From M3007 sp033764075 (lineage in GTDB: Bacteria; Bacteroidota; Bacteroidia; Chitinophagales; Saprospiraceae), in assembly GCA_033764075.1 (NCBI GenBank), contig JANRJH010000018.1, positions 62,001-126,000 on the forward strand: a stretch of 64,000 nt of DNA, read 5' to 3'. Positions 52,164 to 58,917 of the stretch are shown here, piece by piece. Each line of letters begins with the position of its first letter. The first letter of the stretch is position 1. The position numbers were made by a program, and so were the translations under genes. The notes beneath the pieces are model-generated. The model was not told the origin of the DNA. It saw nothing but the letters and a program-made list of their open reading frames with translations, and did no database searches.

Positions 52164-53210
52164 ATGTGGTGGAAAATTTCTGCTGTTATCCTGTTGCTAT
52201 TCGTTTTTCTGACCGGATTGCTGGTGCCGCTGTATCCGGGTCTAACGCACGCTGCGCCCGAAACGGTTGCGCCCGGCGTGTCGTTCGTGTTGCGAATCCA
52301 GGGGTACAATACCTTTTTTTCCCGTGCTGAAGCGCCGGTTCGCGTCTGGCTGGTGCACGAGGGCCGCCATGTACTGGCGTCCGGCAGTGTACAGGCAGTG
52401 GACGATGTTGTTCTGGAAGCCCGTTTTGACGTGCCTGCGACCATGCCTGTTCCGGCATCTTCCCTTCCGCTGGACCTGGTGGTGGACGACCGGCTGCACG
52501 GCGCGATGTTCCTGCCCAATGCAGTCCGACTGCAATCGTTGAACAGTGAAACGGTAGTTGCTTCCGACAGCCTGTGGCGACTGACGGAAGTGCGGGACCT
52601 CCATCGCAACGCGGATTTTCGCTTCACCCATATTCCCATCAATTACGAAAGCATCCGAAACCTGTACTTTCACGTACCGATGTGGATGGTAATGTTTGTG
52701 CTGTTCCTGTTGTCTATGTGGCACAGTGTCCGGCACTTGCGCACTTCAGATGCCGCTTCCGATGCCCGCGCCTCAGGGTACGCCGAAACAGGGCTGCTTT
52801 TTGGGGTGCTCGGGCTGGTGACGGGTATGTTATGGGCCAATTACACCTGGGGAGCGCCCTGGAGCAACGACATCAAACAACTGATGACGGCCGCCGCTCT
52901 GCTCGTTTATCTGGCCTACTTCATTTTACGCGCATCGTTCGATGAACCCGAAAAAAGTGCCCGCATAGCTGCGGTTTATAATATTTTTGCTTTTGCTTCG
53001 CTTGTCCCCCTCATTTACATTGTTCCCAGGATATTCAGCAGCTTGCACCCGGGAGGGGAGGGCAATCCGGTGTTCAACCGGGAAGACCTGAACGTCAACA
53101 TGCGCATCATTTTTTACCCGGCGGTATTGGGTTGGACGCTGCTGGGGCTGTGGATTGCCCAGCTGCGCATACGCTTCAGTCTGTTGCACGAACAAATGTT
53201 GGACAGGTGA
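52164..53210 (+). CDS. CcsA/CcmC-type cytochrome c assembly protein
   Basis: 348 residues from the ATG at 52164. A GTG at 52137 would overlap ccmB and add 9 residues. One N-terminal helix is followed by a ~110-residue soluble insert rich in strands, then about five helices. The tryptophan-rich haem-handling region reads LWANYTWGAPWSND, with histidines at NLYFHVPMW and in SMWHSVRHL. It belongs to the CcmC/CcsA haem-handling family. It lies 14 bp after ccmB and 47 bp before the ccmD-like gene. Confidence 0.85.
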   Translation: MWWKISAVILLLFVFLTGLLVPLYPGLTHAAPETVAPGVSFVLRIQGYNTFFSRAEAPVRVWLVHEGRHVLASGSVQAVDDVVLEARFDVPATMPVPASSLPLDLVVDDRLHGAMFLPNAVRLQSLNSETVVASDSLWRLTEVRDLHRNADFRFTHIPINYESIRNLYFHVPMWMVMFVLFLLSMWHSVRHLRTSDAASDARASGYAETGLLFGVLGLVTGMLWANYTWGAPWSNDIKQLMTAAALLVYLAYFILRASFDEPEKSARIAAVYNIFAFASLVPLIYIVPRIFSSLHPGGEGNPVFNREDLNVNMRIIFYPAVLGWTLLGLWIAQLRIRFSLLHEQMLDR

Positions 53211-53257
53211 CTATCCGATATACGTCTCTTCTTTACCAATAAATTTAAATTCGGAAC

Positions 53258-53494
53258 ATGAAATTTTTCAGCAAGCGATTATTTTTAATGATTGTTTTGT
53301 TTCACCAGCTATATTTGCCCGAACTTTGGGCGCAAAGCAGTGGCGATTTTATGCGGGAAACCGGAAAAATCGGCGTTGTCGTCGGGGTTATTTTACTCAT
53401 TTTTCTGGGGTTAATCCTGTACTTAGTACGGCTTGACCGTAAGCTCACCAAATTAGAACAACAAATTAACGATCAGCATGAGCGCACACATTAG
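53258..53494 (+). CDS. CcmD family small membrane protein
   Basis: 78 residues. A signal-like first segment (RLFLMIVLFHQLYLPELWAQ) is followed by one helix (IGVVVGVILLIFLGLILYLV) and a charged coil (RLDRKLTKLEQQIND). The layout and position after the CcsA-like gene fit the Bacteroidota CcmD family, which helps haem transfer. The last 17 bp overlap gdhA in another frame. Confidence 0.78.
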   Translation: MKFFSKRLFLMIVLFHQLYLPELWAQSSGDFMRETGKIGVVVGVILLIFLGLILYLVRLDRKLTKLEQQINDQHERTH

Positions 53495-54893
53495 TTTTTT
53501 TCAGAGTGTAGAAAATTACGTCGACAAAGCGGCCGCCCATACCGACATCCCGCGCGGATTGGTGGAGCAGATCAAAGTTTGCAACCTGGTGTTGCGTATC
53601 CACTTCCCGGTCAAGGTTGGCAACGATTACGAGGTCATTGAAGCCTATCGGGTTCAGCACAGCCACCACAGGCTCCCTACCAAGGGGGGGATTCGCTACG
53701 CCGAATCGGTTGACCAGGATGAAGTGATGGCACTCGCTGCCTTGATGACGTTCAAATGCGCCCTGGTCGACGTTCCGTTCGGCGGCGCAAAAGGCGGCAT
53801 CAAAATCAATCCGGCCAAATACACGGTGGATCAGTTGCAAAACATCACGCGCCGCTACACCACCGAATTGGTCAAGAAAAATTTTATCGGCCCGGGCATC
53901 GACGTGCCGGCGCCCGATTACGGCACTGGCCCGCGTGAAATGGCCTGGATTCTCGACACCTACCAGGCCTTCCGCCACGGAGAAATCGACTCCATCGGAT
54001 GCGTAACCGGCAAGCCGGTCACCCAAAACGGTATTCGTGGCCGAAGCGAAGCAACCGGACGCGGTGTTTTTTATGGTTTACGCGAAGCTTTGTCGCACAG
54101 CGAGGACATGAAAAAGATCGGTCTCACCCCTGGTATTGCCGGAAAGACCATGGTGGTGCAGGGGTTGGGCAACGTGGGCAGCAACACCGCGCTCATCAGC
54201 CAGCAGGAAGGCGATGTGAAGATCATCGGCATTGCCGAGCGCGAAGGCTCCATCTACAGTGAAAACGGCATCGACGTAGAAAAACTGCTCGAGTTCCGCC
54301 GCGAAACGGGCTCTATTCTCGGTTTCCCCGGCACCACCACGCTGGCTGACCGCATGGCCGCGTTGGAATTGGAGTGCGACATTCTGGTGCCTGCCGCACT
54401 GGAAAACCAGATTACCACCGAAAATGCGCCACGCATAAAAGCAAGGGTTATTGCCGAAGCTGCCAACGGCCCCATCACCTCCGACGCCGAACCCATTCTG
54501 CTCAAAAAAGGCATCATGGTGCTGCCCGACTTCTACATCAACGCCGGCGGCGTGACGGTTTCCTACTTCGAGTGGCTAAAAAACCTGTCGCACCACCGCT
54601 TCGGCCGCCTGGAAAACCGCTTCCAGTCCAATGCCTTCAACGGCATCCTGAGTAAGGTCGAAGAAATGACCGGACGATCGATCGGCGAACGCGAGAAAAA
54701 CTTCCTCTCTCGCGGTGGCACAGAGGTCGAACTCGTCAACTCCGGTCTGGAAGACACTATGATCACGGCTTACCAGCAAATCCGGGAAACCTTCAAACAG
54801 CATTCCACCATCGAAGATGTGCGTACCGCCGCTTTTGTCAGCGCACTCAAAAAAGTGGCCGGTGATTACGTATCCATGGGCATCTTCCCCTGA
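53478..54893 (+). CDS. gdhA: Glutamate dehydrogenase (Glu/Leu/Phe/Val family)
   Basis: 471 residues. Catalytic blocks are HRLPTKGGIRYAESVDQDE, FKCALVDVPFGGAKGGI with the active lysine region, and DVPAPDYGTGPREMAW. The dinucleotide fold is VVQGLGNVGSNTA, and NAGGVTVSYFEWLKN closes the substrate site. It interconverts glutamate and 2-oxoglutarate. Cofactor preference is not clear from the motif. It overlaps the ccmD-like gene by 17 bp, ends at a strong terminator, and is followed by an Lrp/AsnC-type regulator. Confidence 0.93.
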   Translation: MSAHISFFQSVENYVDKAAAHTDIPRGLVEQIKVCNLVLRIHFPVKVGNDYEVIEAYRVQHSHHRLPTKGGIRYAESVDQDEVMALAALMTFKCALVDVPFGGAKGGIKINPAKYTVDQLQNITRRYTTELVKKNFIGPGIDVPAPDYGTGPREMAWILDTYQAFRHGEIDSIGCVTGKPVTQNGIRGRSEATGRGVFYGLREALSHSEDMKKIGLTPGIAGKTMVVQGLGNVGSNTALISQQEGDVKIIGIAEREGSIYSENGIDVEKLLEFRRETGSILGFPGTTTLADRMAALELECDILVPAALENQITTENAPRIKARVIAEAANGPITSDAEPILLKKGIMVLPDFYINAGGVTVSYFEWLKNLSHHRFGRLENRFQSNAFNGILSKVEEMTGRSIGEREKNFLSRGGTEVELVNSGLEDTMITAYQQIRETFKQHSTIEDVRTAAFVSALKKVAGDYVSMGIFP

Positions 54894-54913
54894 TCATACC
54901 ACACAATCCATCG

Positions 54914-54979
54914 AAAAAAGCCACCCGGCAGGAAGATGTTTGGCCAACACATCCTCCCCGCCTTTCGGGTGGCTTTTTT
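54914..54979 (+). terminator. Intrinsic terminator after gdhA
   Basis: AAAAAAGCCACCCG (54914-54927) pairs with CGGGTGGCTTTTTT (54966-54979). An inner stem of GATGT and ACATC also folds within the loop. The final T-run provides the release signal. It separates the cytochrome c maturation/gdhA transcript from the regulator gene. Confidence 0.88.
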
Positions 54980-55146
54980 ATTTTTTACGGGATCGGGCTG
55001 GATTTGTACCGTAATATTCGTTGGTTTGAAGTGGCTAAAATGCCATATTAGCTGATTTTTTATCCTGTTGGGTGCTTATTTTAATCTTTTCACAAAATTT
55101 ACACAGGTTTTACCGACTACCTATTGCAGATTATTTCATCTTGACC

Positions 55147-55154
55147 TACCTTTG
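55147..55154 (+). promoter_or_regulatory. Promoter (-33/-7) of the Lrp/AsnC regulator gene
   Basis: TACCTTTG (TAnnTTTG) at 55147-55154, with ATTG at 55123-55126 (one mismatch to TTTG) exactly 20 bp upstream. This is the best-spaced -33/-7 pair in the window. The ATG lies 46 nt downstream. Together with the gdhA terminator this explains the 54894-55200 gap. Confidence 0.6.
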
Positions 55155-55200
55155 GGGAAATTTTTCAGCTCAAAATATTATTTCACTAATCTGCGTCACC

Positions 55201-55674
55201 ATGTCGGAGAAACTGGATAAAATCGATCTCAAAATTCTCAAGATTCTTCAGGAGAATAGCAAAATCACCAACCTCGACCTTTCCAAAAAAATTGGCTTAT
55301 CGCCGGCCCCAACCCTGGAACGGGTAAAAAAACTAGAACAAAGCGACATCATCCAGAGCTACCATGCCCAGGTGAACCCGCACATGATGGGCCTGAATGT
55401 GAAAACGTTCGTGCTGGTATCGCTGCATTGGAAAAAAGAAAACGCCCTGAATAACTTCCTCGAAAAGATCAACCAGATCGACGAGGTCACGGAATGCTAC
55501 ATCATCACCGGTGAGGCGGACTTCCTGATGAAAATCATCACCAAAGATATTCCCTCCTACGAGCAACTGCTGTTTAAAAGCCTCAGCCAGATCGACGAGA
55601 TTGAGCGTCTGAAAACCCTGATGACGCTGTCTACCGTGAAGGATGTGAAGATTTTGCCGTTCAACTACGATTAG
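55201..55674 (+). CDS. Lrp/AsnC family transcriptional regulator
   Basis: 157 residues from the ATG at 55201 (MSEKLDKIDLKIL). The upstream open frame covers the promoter and is not coding. The N-terminal winged helix-turn-helix (NLDLSKKIGLSPAPTLERVK) is followed by the RAM/effector domain (VNPHMMGLNVKTFVLVSL, ECYIITGEADFLMKI). It would bind DNA and sense an amino acid. Location next to gdhA suggests amino-acid control, but the target is unknown. Confidence 0.93.
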   Translation: MSEKLDKIDLKILKILQENSKITNLDLSKKIGLSPAPTLERVKKLEQSDIIQSYHAQVNPHMMGLNVKTFVLVSLHWKKENALNNFLEKINQIDEVTECYIITGEADFLMKIITKDIPSYEQLLFKSLSQIDEIERLKTLMTLSTVKDVKILPFNYD

Positions 55675-55709
55675 TTGACTGAATCGGGTGGGGAAGTGCT
55701 GATTTGATG

Positions 55710-55822
55710 GAACACGGATTTAGCGGATCGCTTTGCGAACACAGATTAAAACAGATTTTACCTTACTGGTGAAAAATCCGTTTTAATCTGTGTTCGCAAA
55801 GCGATCCGTTCAGTCCGTGTTC
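55710..55822. repeat. Long inverted repeat between convergent genes
   Basis: A 29-bp arm at 55724-55752 is perfectly complementary to 55780-55808, and imperfect pairing extends the structure to 55710 and 55822. The 113-bp palindrome fills the gap between the convergent regulator and TlpA-like genes. It may act as a two-way terminator and looks like a dispersed palindromic element (REP or MITE-like). Confidence 0.75.
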
Positions 55823-55833
55823 TATTCCAACGC

Positions 55834-56325
55834 CTACTTTCCGGTGGCCTCCTTAATGCGTTCCTCCAGCTCCAGTTCGTCGCCGGGCGCATAGCCGACG
55901 TGTTCCCAAACAATTTGCCCGGCTTCATTCACCAGCAGGGTGTGCGGCACGGAAGTTACATTGGCTTTTTGCTGAAATTCTTTGTTGTAATCGTGCAGGA
56001 TGGTGTATTTCCACCCTTTCTCTGCGACCATGGCCGGAATTTTGGCAGCGGTACGGGTGTCGTCCACACTAACGGCAATGAGTTCCACATTGTACTGCTT
56101 TTGCCAGTCGGCATAGTAGTCCATAATGGCATCCAGTTCTTTTTTGCAGGGGGAGCACCAGGTAGCCCAAAAACTAACTACGGTCACTTTTTGCGCCGTG
56201 CCCAGCGATTGAACGTTCAGGGTTTTGCCGTCCAGGCTTTTCACTTGTGCCGACGGAAGGGGTTTTTGTGCGAAAAGGGAGAGGGCTCCCAGGAAAAACG
56301 CACCAAAAAGGAGAGTGTGCTTCAT
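55834..56325 (-). CDS. TlpA-family thioredoxin-like protein
   Basis: 163 residues. A signal peptide (MKHTLLFGAFFLGALSLFAQ) is followed by an AhpC/TSA-Redoxin-type domain with active site FWATWCSPCKKE (Cys57, Cys60) and cis-Pro segment VTSVPHTLLVNE. It is an exported disulfide reductase, possibly serving cytochrome c maturation (CcmG/ResA-like), which fits the nearby Ccm genes, but specificity is inferred. Its own promoter element lies 29 nt upstream. Confidence 0.9.
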   Translation of the reverse strand: MKHTLLFGAFFLGALSLFAQKPLPSAQVKSLDGKTLNVQSLGTAQKVTVVSFWATWCSPCKKELDAIMDYYADWQKQYNVELIAVSVDDTRTAAKIPAMVAEKGWKYTILHDYNKEFQQKANVTSVPHTLLVNEAGQIVWEHVGYAPGDELELEERIKEATGK

Positions 56326-56354
56326 AGAGATTTTTTTGTTGAATAAAAAACATA

Positions 56355-56362
56355 CAAAAGTA
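56355..56362 (-). promoter_or_regulatory. Candidate -7 promoter element for TlpA-like gene
   Basis: Minus-strand TACTTTTG (TAnnTTTG), 29 nt before the ATG at 56325. Confidence 0.42.
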
Positions 56363-56376
56363 CGCTCGTGCCGGCG

Positions 56377-57210
56377 TTATGGTATGGCCAATTTGTTAAG
56401 GTCTTGTAAACTACCGTTAAAGACATTAAAATCCACATCCGCATTGATGCCGTTCACCCGTCCGTTGTCGTTGTGTTGCCAGAAATGCCACCCGACGTCG
56501 CCCGGCATAACGAGACGTGGCGTTCGATAATGGGCAATCCAGCGGGGGAACCCGGCGAAGGCGGGGTCGTCTGCAAAATATGTTTTATAAAAATCCAGAT
56601 TGGTGTATAAAATCGGTTTTACCCGGTAGTGTTTTTCCAGCGCCTGCATGAATTGCAGGGTGTTTTTACGGATTTGCTCCCGGCTCATGCCGCGTTTTTC
56701 TTCCACATCAACCACGGGCGGCAGGTCCCCGGACGTCAGTTTAACCTGCCGGGTAAAGTGCCGGGCCTGGTCTTTGGCGCTGATGTCCGGCAAAAAATAG
56801 TGGTAAGCCCCGCACATCAGCCCTTCCTTTCGAGCGTTTTTCCAGTTGTGGGCAAAGTAGGGGTCTTTGATCCACGAGCCCTCCGTAGCCTTGATGAATA
56901 CGAAGGACATGCGCACGTTGCCTACTTGCATCCGGCGCACCCTTTCCCAATCGATGCGGTGCTGGTACCGGCTCACATCGATGCCGTGTACGGTGTAGTT
57001 GCCGGGTAAAGCGATGCCAAAGTGGCGGTATTCGCGATAATGAAATGGATAGTCAAACAACCGCCAGATGGCGTGCCGGAATCCGGGAAAAACCAACAAC
57101 AGCATGCCGACGCCGGCAGCGAACGCCATAAGTTGTCTTTTGGCTGCCTTGTTGTTGCCGGGCGGTTTGAAAAAAGGTTTAAAAAAAAGGGAATGGAGTG
57201 GATTGGCCAT
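56377..57210 (-). CDS. Glycoside hydrolase family 25 lysozyme
   Basis: 277 residues. One N-terminal membrane segment (LMAFAAGVGMLLLVFPGF) anchors or exports it. The GH25 domain begins at HGIDVSRYQHRIDW and carries the catalytic acidic pair in PPVVDVEEKRG, FIKATEGSW, GAYHYFLP and a C-terminal WHFWQHNDNGRVNGI with substrate-binding residues. It cleaves peptidoglycan between MurNAc and GlcNAc. It is 12 bp downstream of the enoyl-CoA hydratase gene. Confidence 0.93.
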   Translation of the reverse strand: MANPLHSLFFKPFFKPPGNNKAAKRQLMAFAAGVGMLLLVFPGFRHAIWRLFDYPFHYREYRHFGIALPGNYTVHGIDVSRYQHRIDWERVRRMQVGNVRMSFVFIKATEGSWIKDPYFAHNWKNARKEGLMCGAYHYFLPDISAKDQARHFTRQVKLTSGDLPPVVDVEEKRGMSREQIRKNTLQFMQALEKHYRVKPILYTNLDFYKTYFADDPAFAGFPRWIAHYRTPRLVMPGDVGWHFWQHNDNGRVNGINADVDFNVFNGSLQDLNKLAIP

Positions 57211-57222
57211 GCCGGCGGAAGA

Positions 57223-57999
57223 TCATTTGCCTGTAAAAAGCGGTTTTCTTTTTTCCAGAAAAGCCGCCACGCCTTCGCGGTAATCGTCTGTTTGGCCTGC
57301 GGCGGTCTGGAGCCGGTCTTCGGTTTGCAGCTGAGCAGCAAAATCATGGGCAAACGATTCATTGAGCGCTTTTTTGGTCAGCCCAAGCCCGGCAGTTGGC
57401 ATCTGGGCCAGGGTTTCGGCGATGGCCAGGCTCTCGGTCATGAACACGTCGTCTGCAAAAACCTTCCATATCATCCCCATTTCGGCGGCCTCCCGGGCGC
57501 TTACTTTGGGCGACAGCATCATGAGCGCCGCGGCTCGCTGCATGCCCACCAGCCGCGGCAGGGTCCAGGTGCCCCCGCTGTCGGGTATCAGGCCGATTTT
57601 GGAGAATGCCTGGGTGAATGAGGCGGACTCGGCCGCTACCGTGATGTCGCAGGCCAGGGCTATGTTGGCGCCGGCGCCGGCGGCGACGCCGTTCACCGCA
57701 CATACGACCGGTTTGTCGAGTGTGCGTATGCCCAGGACAATGGGATTGTAGCCGGTGGAAATGATCTCGGACAGGCTGGGGCCGTTTGGATCGACCACCT
57801 CTTGCAGGTCTTCTCCGGCACAAAAAGCGCGCCCTTCGCCGGTGAGCAACACGGCACGCACGGAGGCATCGGTGGCACAGGTGTCCAGTGCTTCCAGCAC
57901 CTCGGCGCGCATGGCCTGGTGCATGGCGTTGAACACCTGTGGACGGTTGAGGGTAATGCGGGCAACGTTGTGCTGAATGGTGAACTGGATGTATTGCAT
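57223..57999 (-). CDS. Enoyl-CoA hydratase/isomerase (PaaG-like)
   Basis: 258 residues of the crotonase fold. Oxyanion-hole regions are RAFCAGEDLQEV and NGVAAGAGANIALACD. The catalytic-side segment is FSKIGLIPDSGGTWTLPRLVG, where an Asp (IPDSGG) replaces the usual hydratase Glu, as in PaaG-type isomerases. It acts on acyl-CoA, either in beta-oxidation or in phenylacetyl-CoA breakdown. The latter would fit the thiolase at 12191-13405, but no other paa genes are seen. Confidence 0.88.
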   Translation of the reverse strand: MQYIQFTIQHNVARITLNRPQVFNAMHQAMRAEVLEALDTCATDASVRAVLLTGEGRAFCAGEDLQEVVDPNGPSLSEIISTGYNPIVLGIRTLDKPVVCAVNGVAAGAGANIALACDITVAAESASFTQAFSKIGLIPDSGGTWTLPRLVGMQRAAALMMLSPKVSAREAAEMGMIWKVFADDVFMTESLAIAETLAQMPTAGLGLTKKALNESFAHDFAAQLQTEDRLQTAAGQTDDYREGVAAFLEKRKPLFTGK

Positions 58000-58015
58000 G
58001 GTGCAGCGGTTTGTG

Positions 58016-58023
58016 CAAAGCTA
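58016..58023 (-). promoter_or_regulatory. Candidate -7 promoter element for enoyl-CoA hydratase gene
   Basis: Minus-strand TAGCTTTG (TAnnTTTG), 16 nt before the ATG at 57999. Confidence 0.42.
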
Positions 58024-58045
58024 AGCGCTTGTTCGGATTTTAGCG

Positions 58046-58672
58046 CTAAGACATCGCACTGAAATAGCTTTTGTACCAGTCGGTCTCGTGGTGATCTTTG
58101 GCCAGCGGATCGAGGGTATGGCCGGGGTCAACTTTGCTGTACAGGATTTCCAAAGAGGCGAAGTCGCGCTGGCTGATCACCTTGAAACCATGACGCAGCA
58201 GCAGGGCGGCGGCCACACCGGCGCCGATCTGGTATTTTTTTTCTGTCGCAAACCGGTTGCCGTCGTAGATGACCTGGCTGCCGCAGGCGGCGCTGATGTC
58301 CATCATGACGGCCAGTTCGATGTCCTCCTGTTGTGCCAGCGCCAACATACGCTCTGCACCGCGGATCATGCCCTCCGTCCAGTCGAGCCCGCTGTCGGAC
58401 AGCACCCGGGCCCGGCCGTCGAGCACGTCATCGCCCGTGCCGCCGTGGATATCGCACATTTCGCGGGGCGAGCCGAACGAAAATTCCTCCGGACAAAAGC
58501 GAATGAGTCGAACGGTTTGGTAGTTGAGCAGCTTGAGCACGGAAGGGTAGGTGCCGTTGGCAGTGCCGTCGTATCCGCAGGTGATGCCGGTGAGGCATGC
58601 CGAAACGAGGACGCGCAGGGGGGCGCTGGGGGTGGGGGTGCGCAGGGTTTGGAGGTAGGTTTGGTCGGTCAT
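58046..58672 (-). CDS. DUF523 family protein
   Basis: 208 residues from the ATG at 58670-58672 (MTDQTYLQTLRTP). The frame continues upstream only through an intergenic repeat. Family cysteines are VSACLTGITCGYDG, RFCPEEFSFG (with the usual CPE), REMCDIHGGTGDDV and ISAACGSQVIYDG. Related proteins include thiouracil desulfidases that hold a [4Fe-4S] cluster, so an iron-sulfur desulfurase activity is possible but unproven. It is cytoplasmic and probably monocistronic. Confidence 0.85.
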   Translation of the reverse strand: MTDQTYLQTLRTPTPSAPLRVLVSACLTGITCGYDGTANGTYPSVLKLLNYQTVRLIRFCPEEFSFGSPREMCDIHGGTGDDVLDGRARVLSDSGLDWTEGMIRGAERMLALAQQEDIELAVMMDISAACGSQVIYDGNRFATEKKYQIGAGVAAALLLRHGFKVISQRDFASLEILYSKVDPGHTLDPLAKDHHETDWYKSYFSAMS

Positions 58673-58696
58673 GGTGTTTGTCTTTTTATAATTTTT

Positions 58697-58793
58697 AAAT
58701 AAACCGCAGAGGACAGTGGGGAATCGCCGAGGATCACAAAGGTACCACCGCTGCGCCCCTCTGCGTAACCTCTGCGCCCTCTGCGGTTTATTT
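58697..58793. repeat. Inverted repeat with CTCTGCG units (dispersed-repeat type)
   Basis: AAATAAACCGCAGAG (58697-58711) pairs with CTCTGCGGTTTATTT (58779-58793), 15 bp perfect. Inside lie further CTCTGCG units at 58759, 58770 and 58779. Similar 'ctctgcg...ggtt' elements are known as intergenic repeats often mis-translated as small proteins. It sits between the divergent DUF523 and macroglobulin genes. A minus-strand TACCTTTG (58737-58744) lies inside it and could serve the DUF523 gene. Confidence 0.7.
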
Positions 58794-58917
58794 CTTTTTT
58801 CATATCGAAGATAGCCGAAACTTTTTTTATGCATTTCAGGCACACGTTTCATCCACTTTATCAATTGTTGTCGTTACTGTGTATCTTGTGAAGCCAAACC
58901 CGACAACCCAATCGTTC

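Noticed and set aside
58673..58864. N-terminal extension of the DUF523 protein
   Set aside because: The extra 64 residues are read through the CTCTGCG inverted repeat and have the typical false sequence of translated dispersed repeats. The family start is at 58672.
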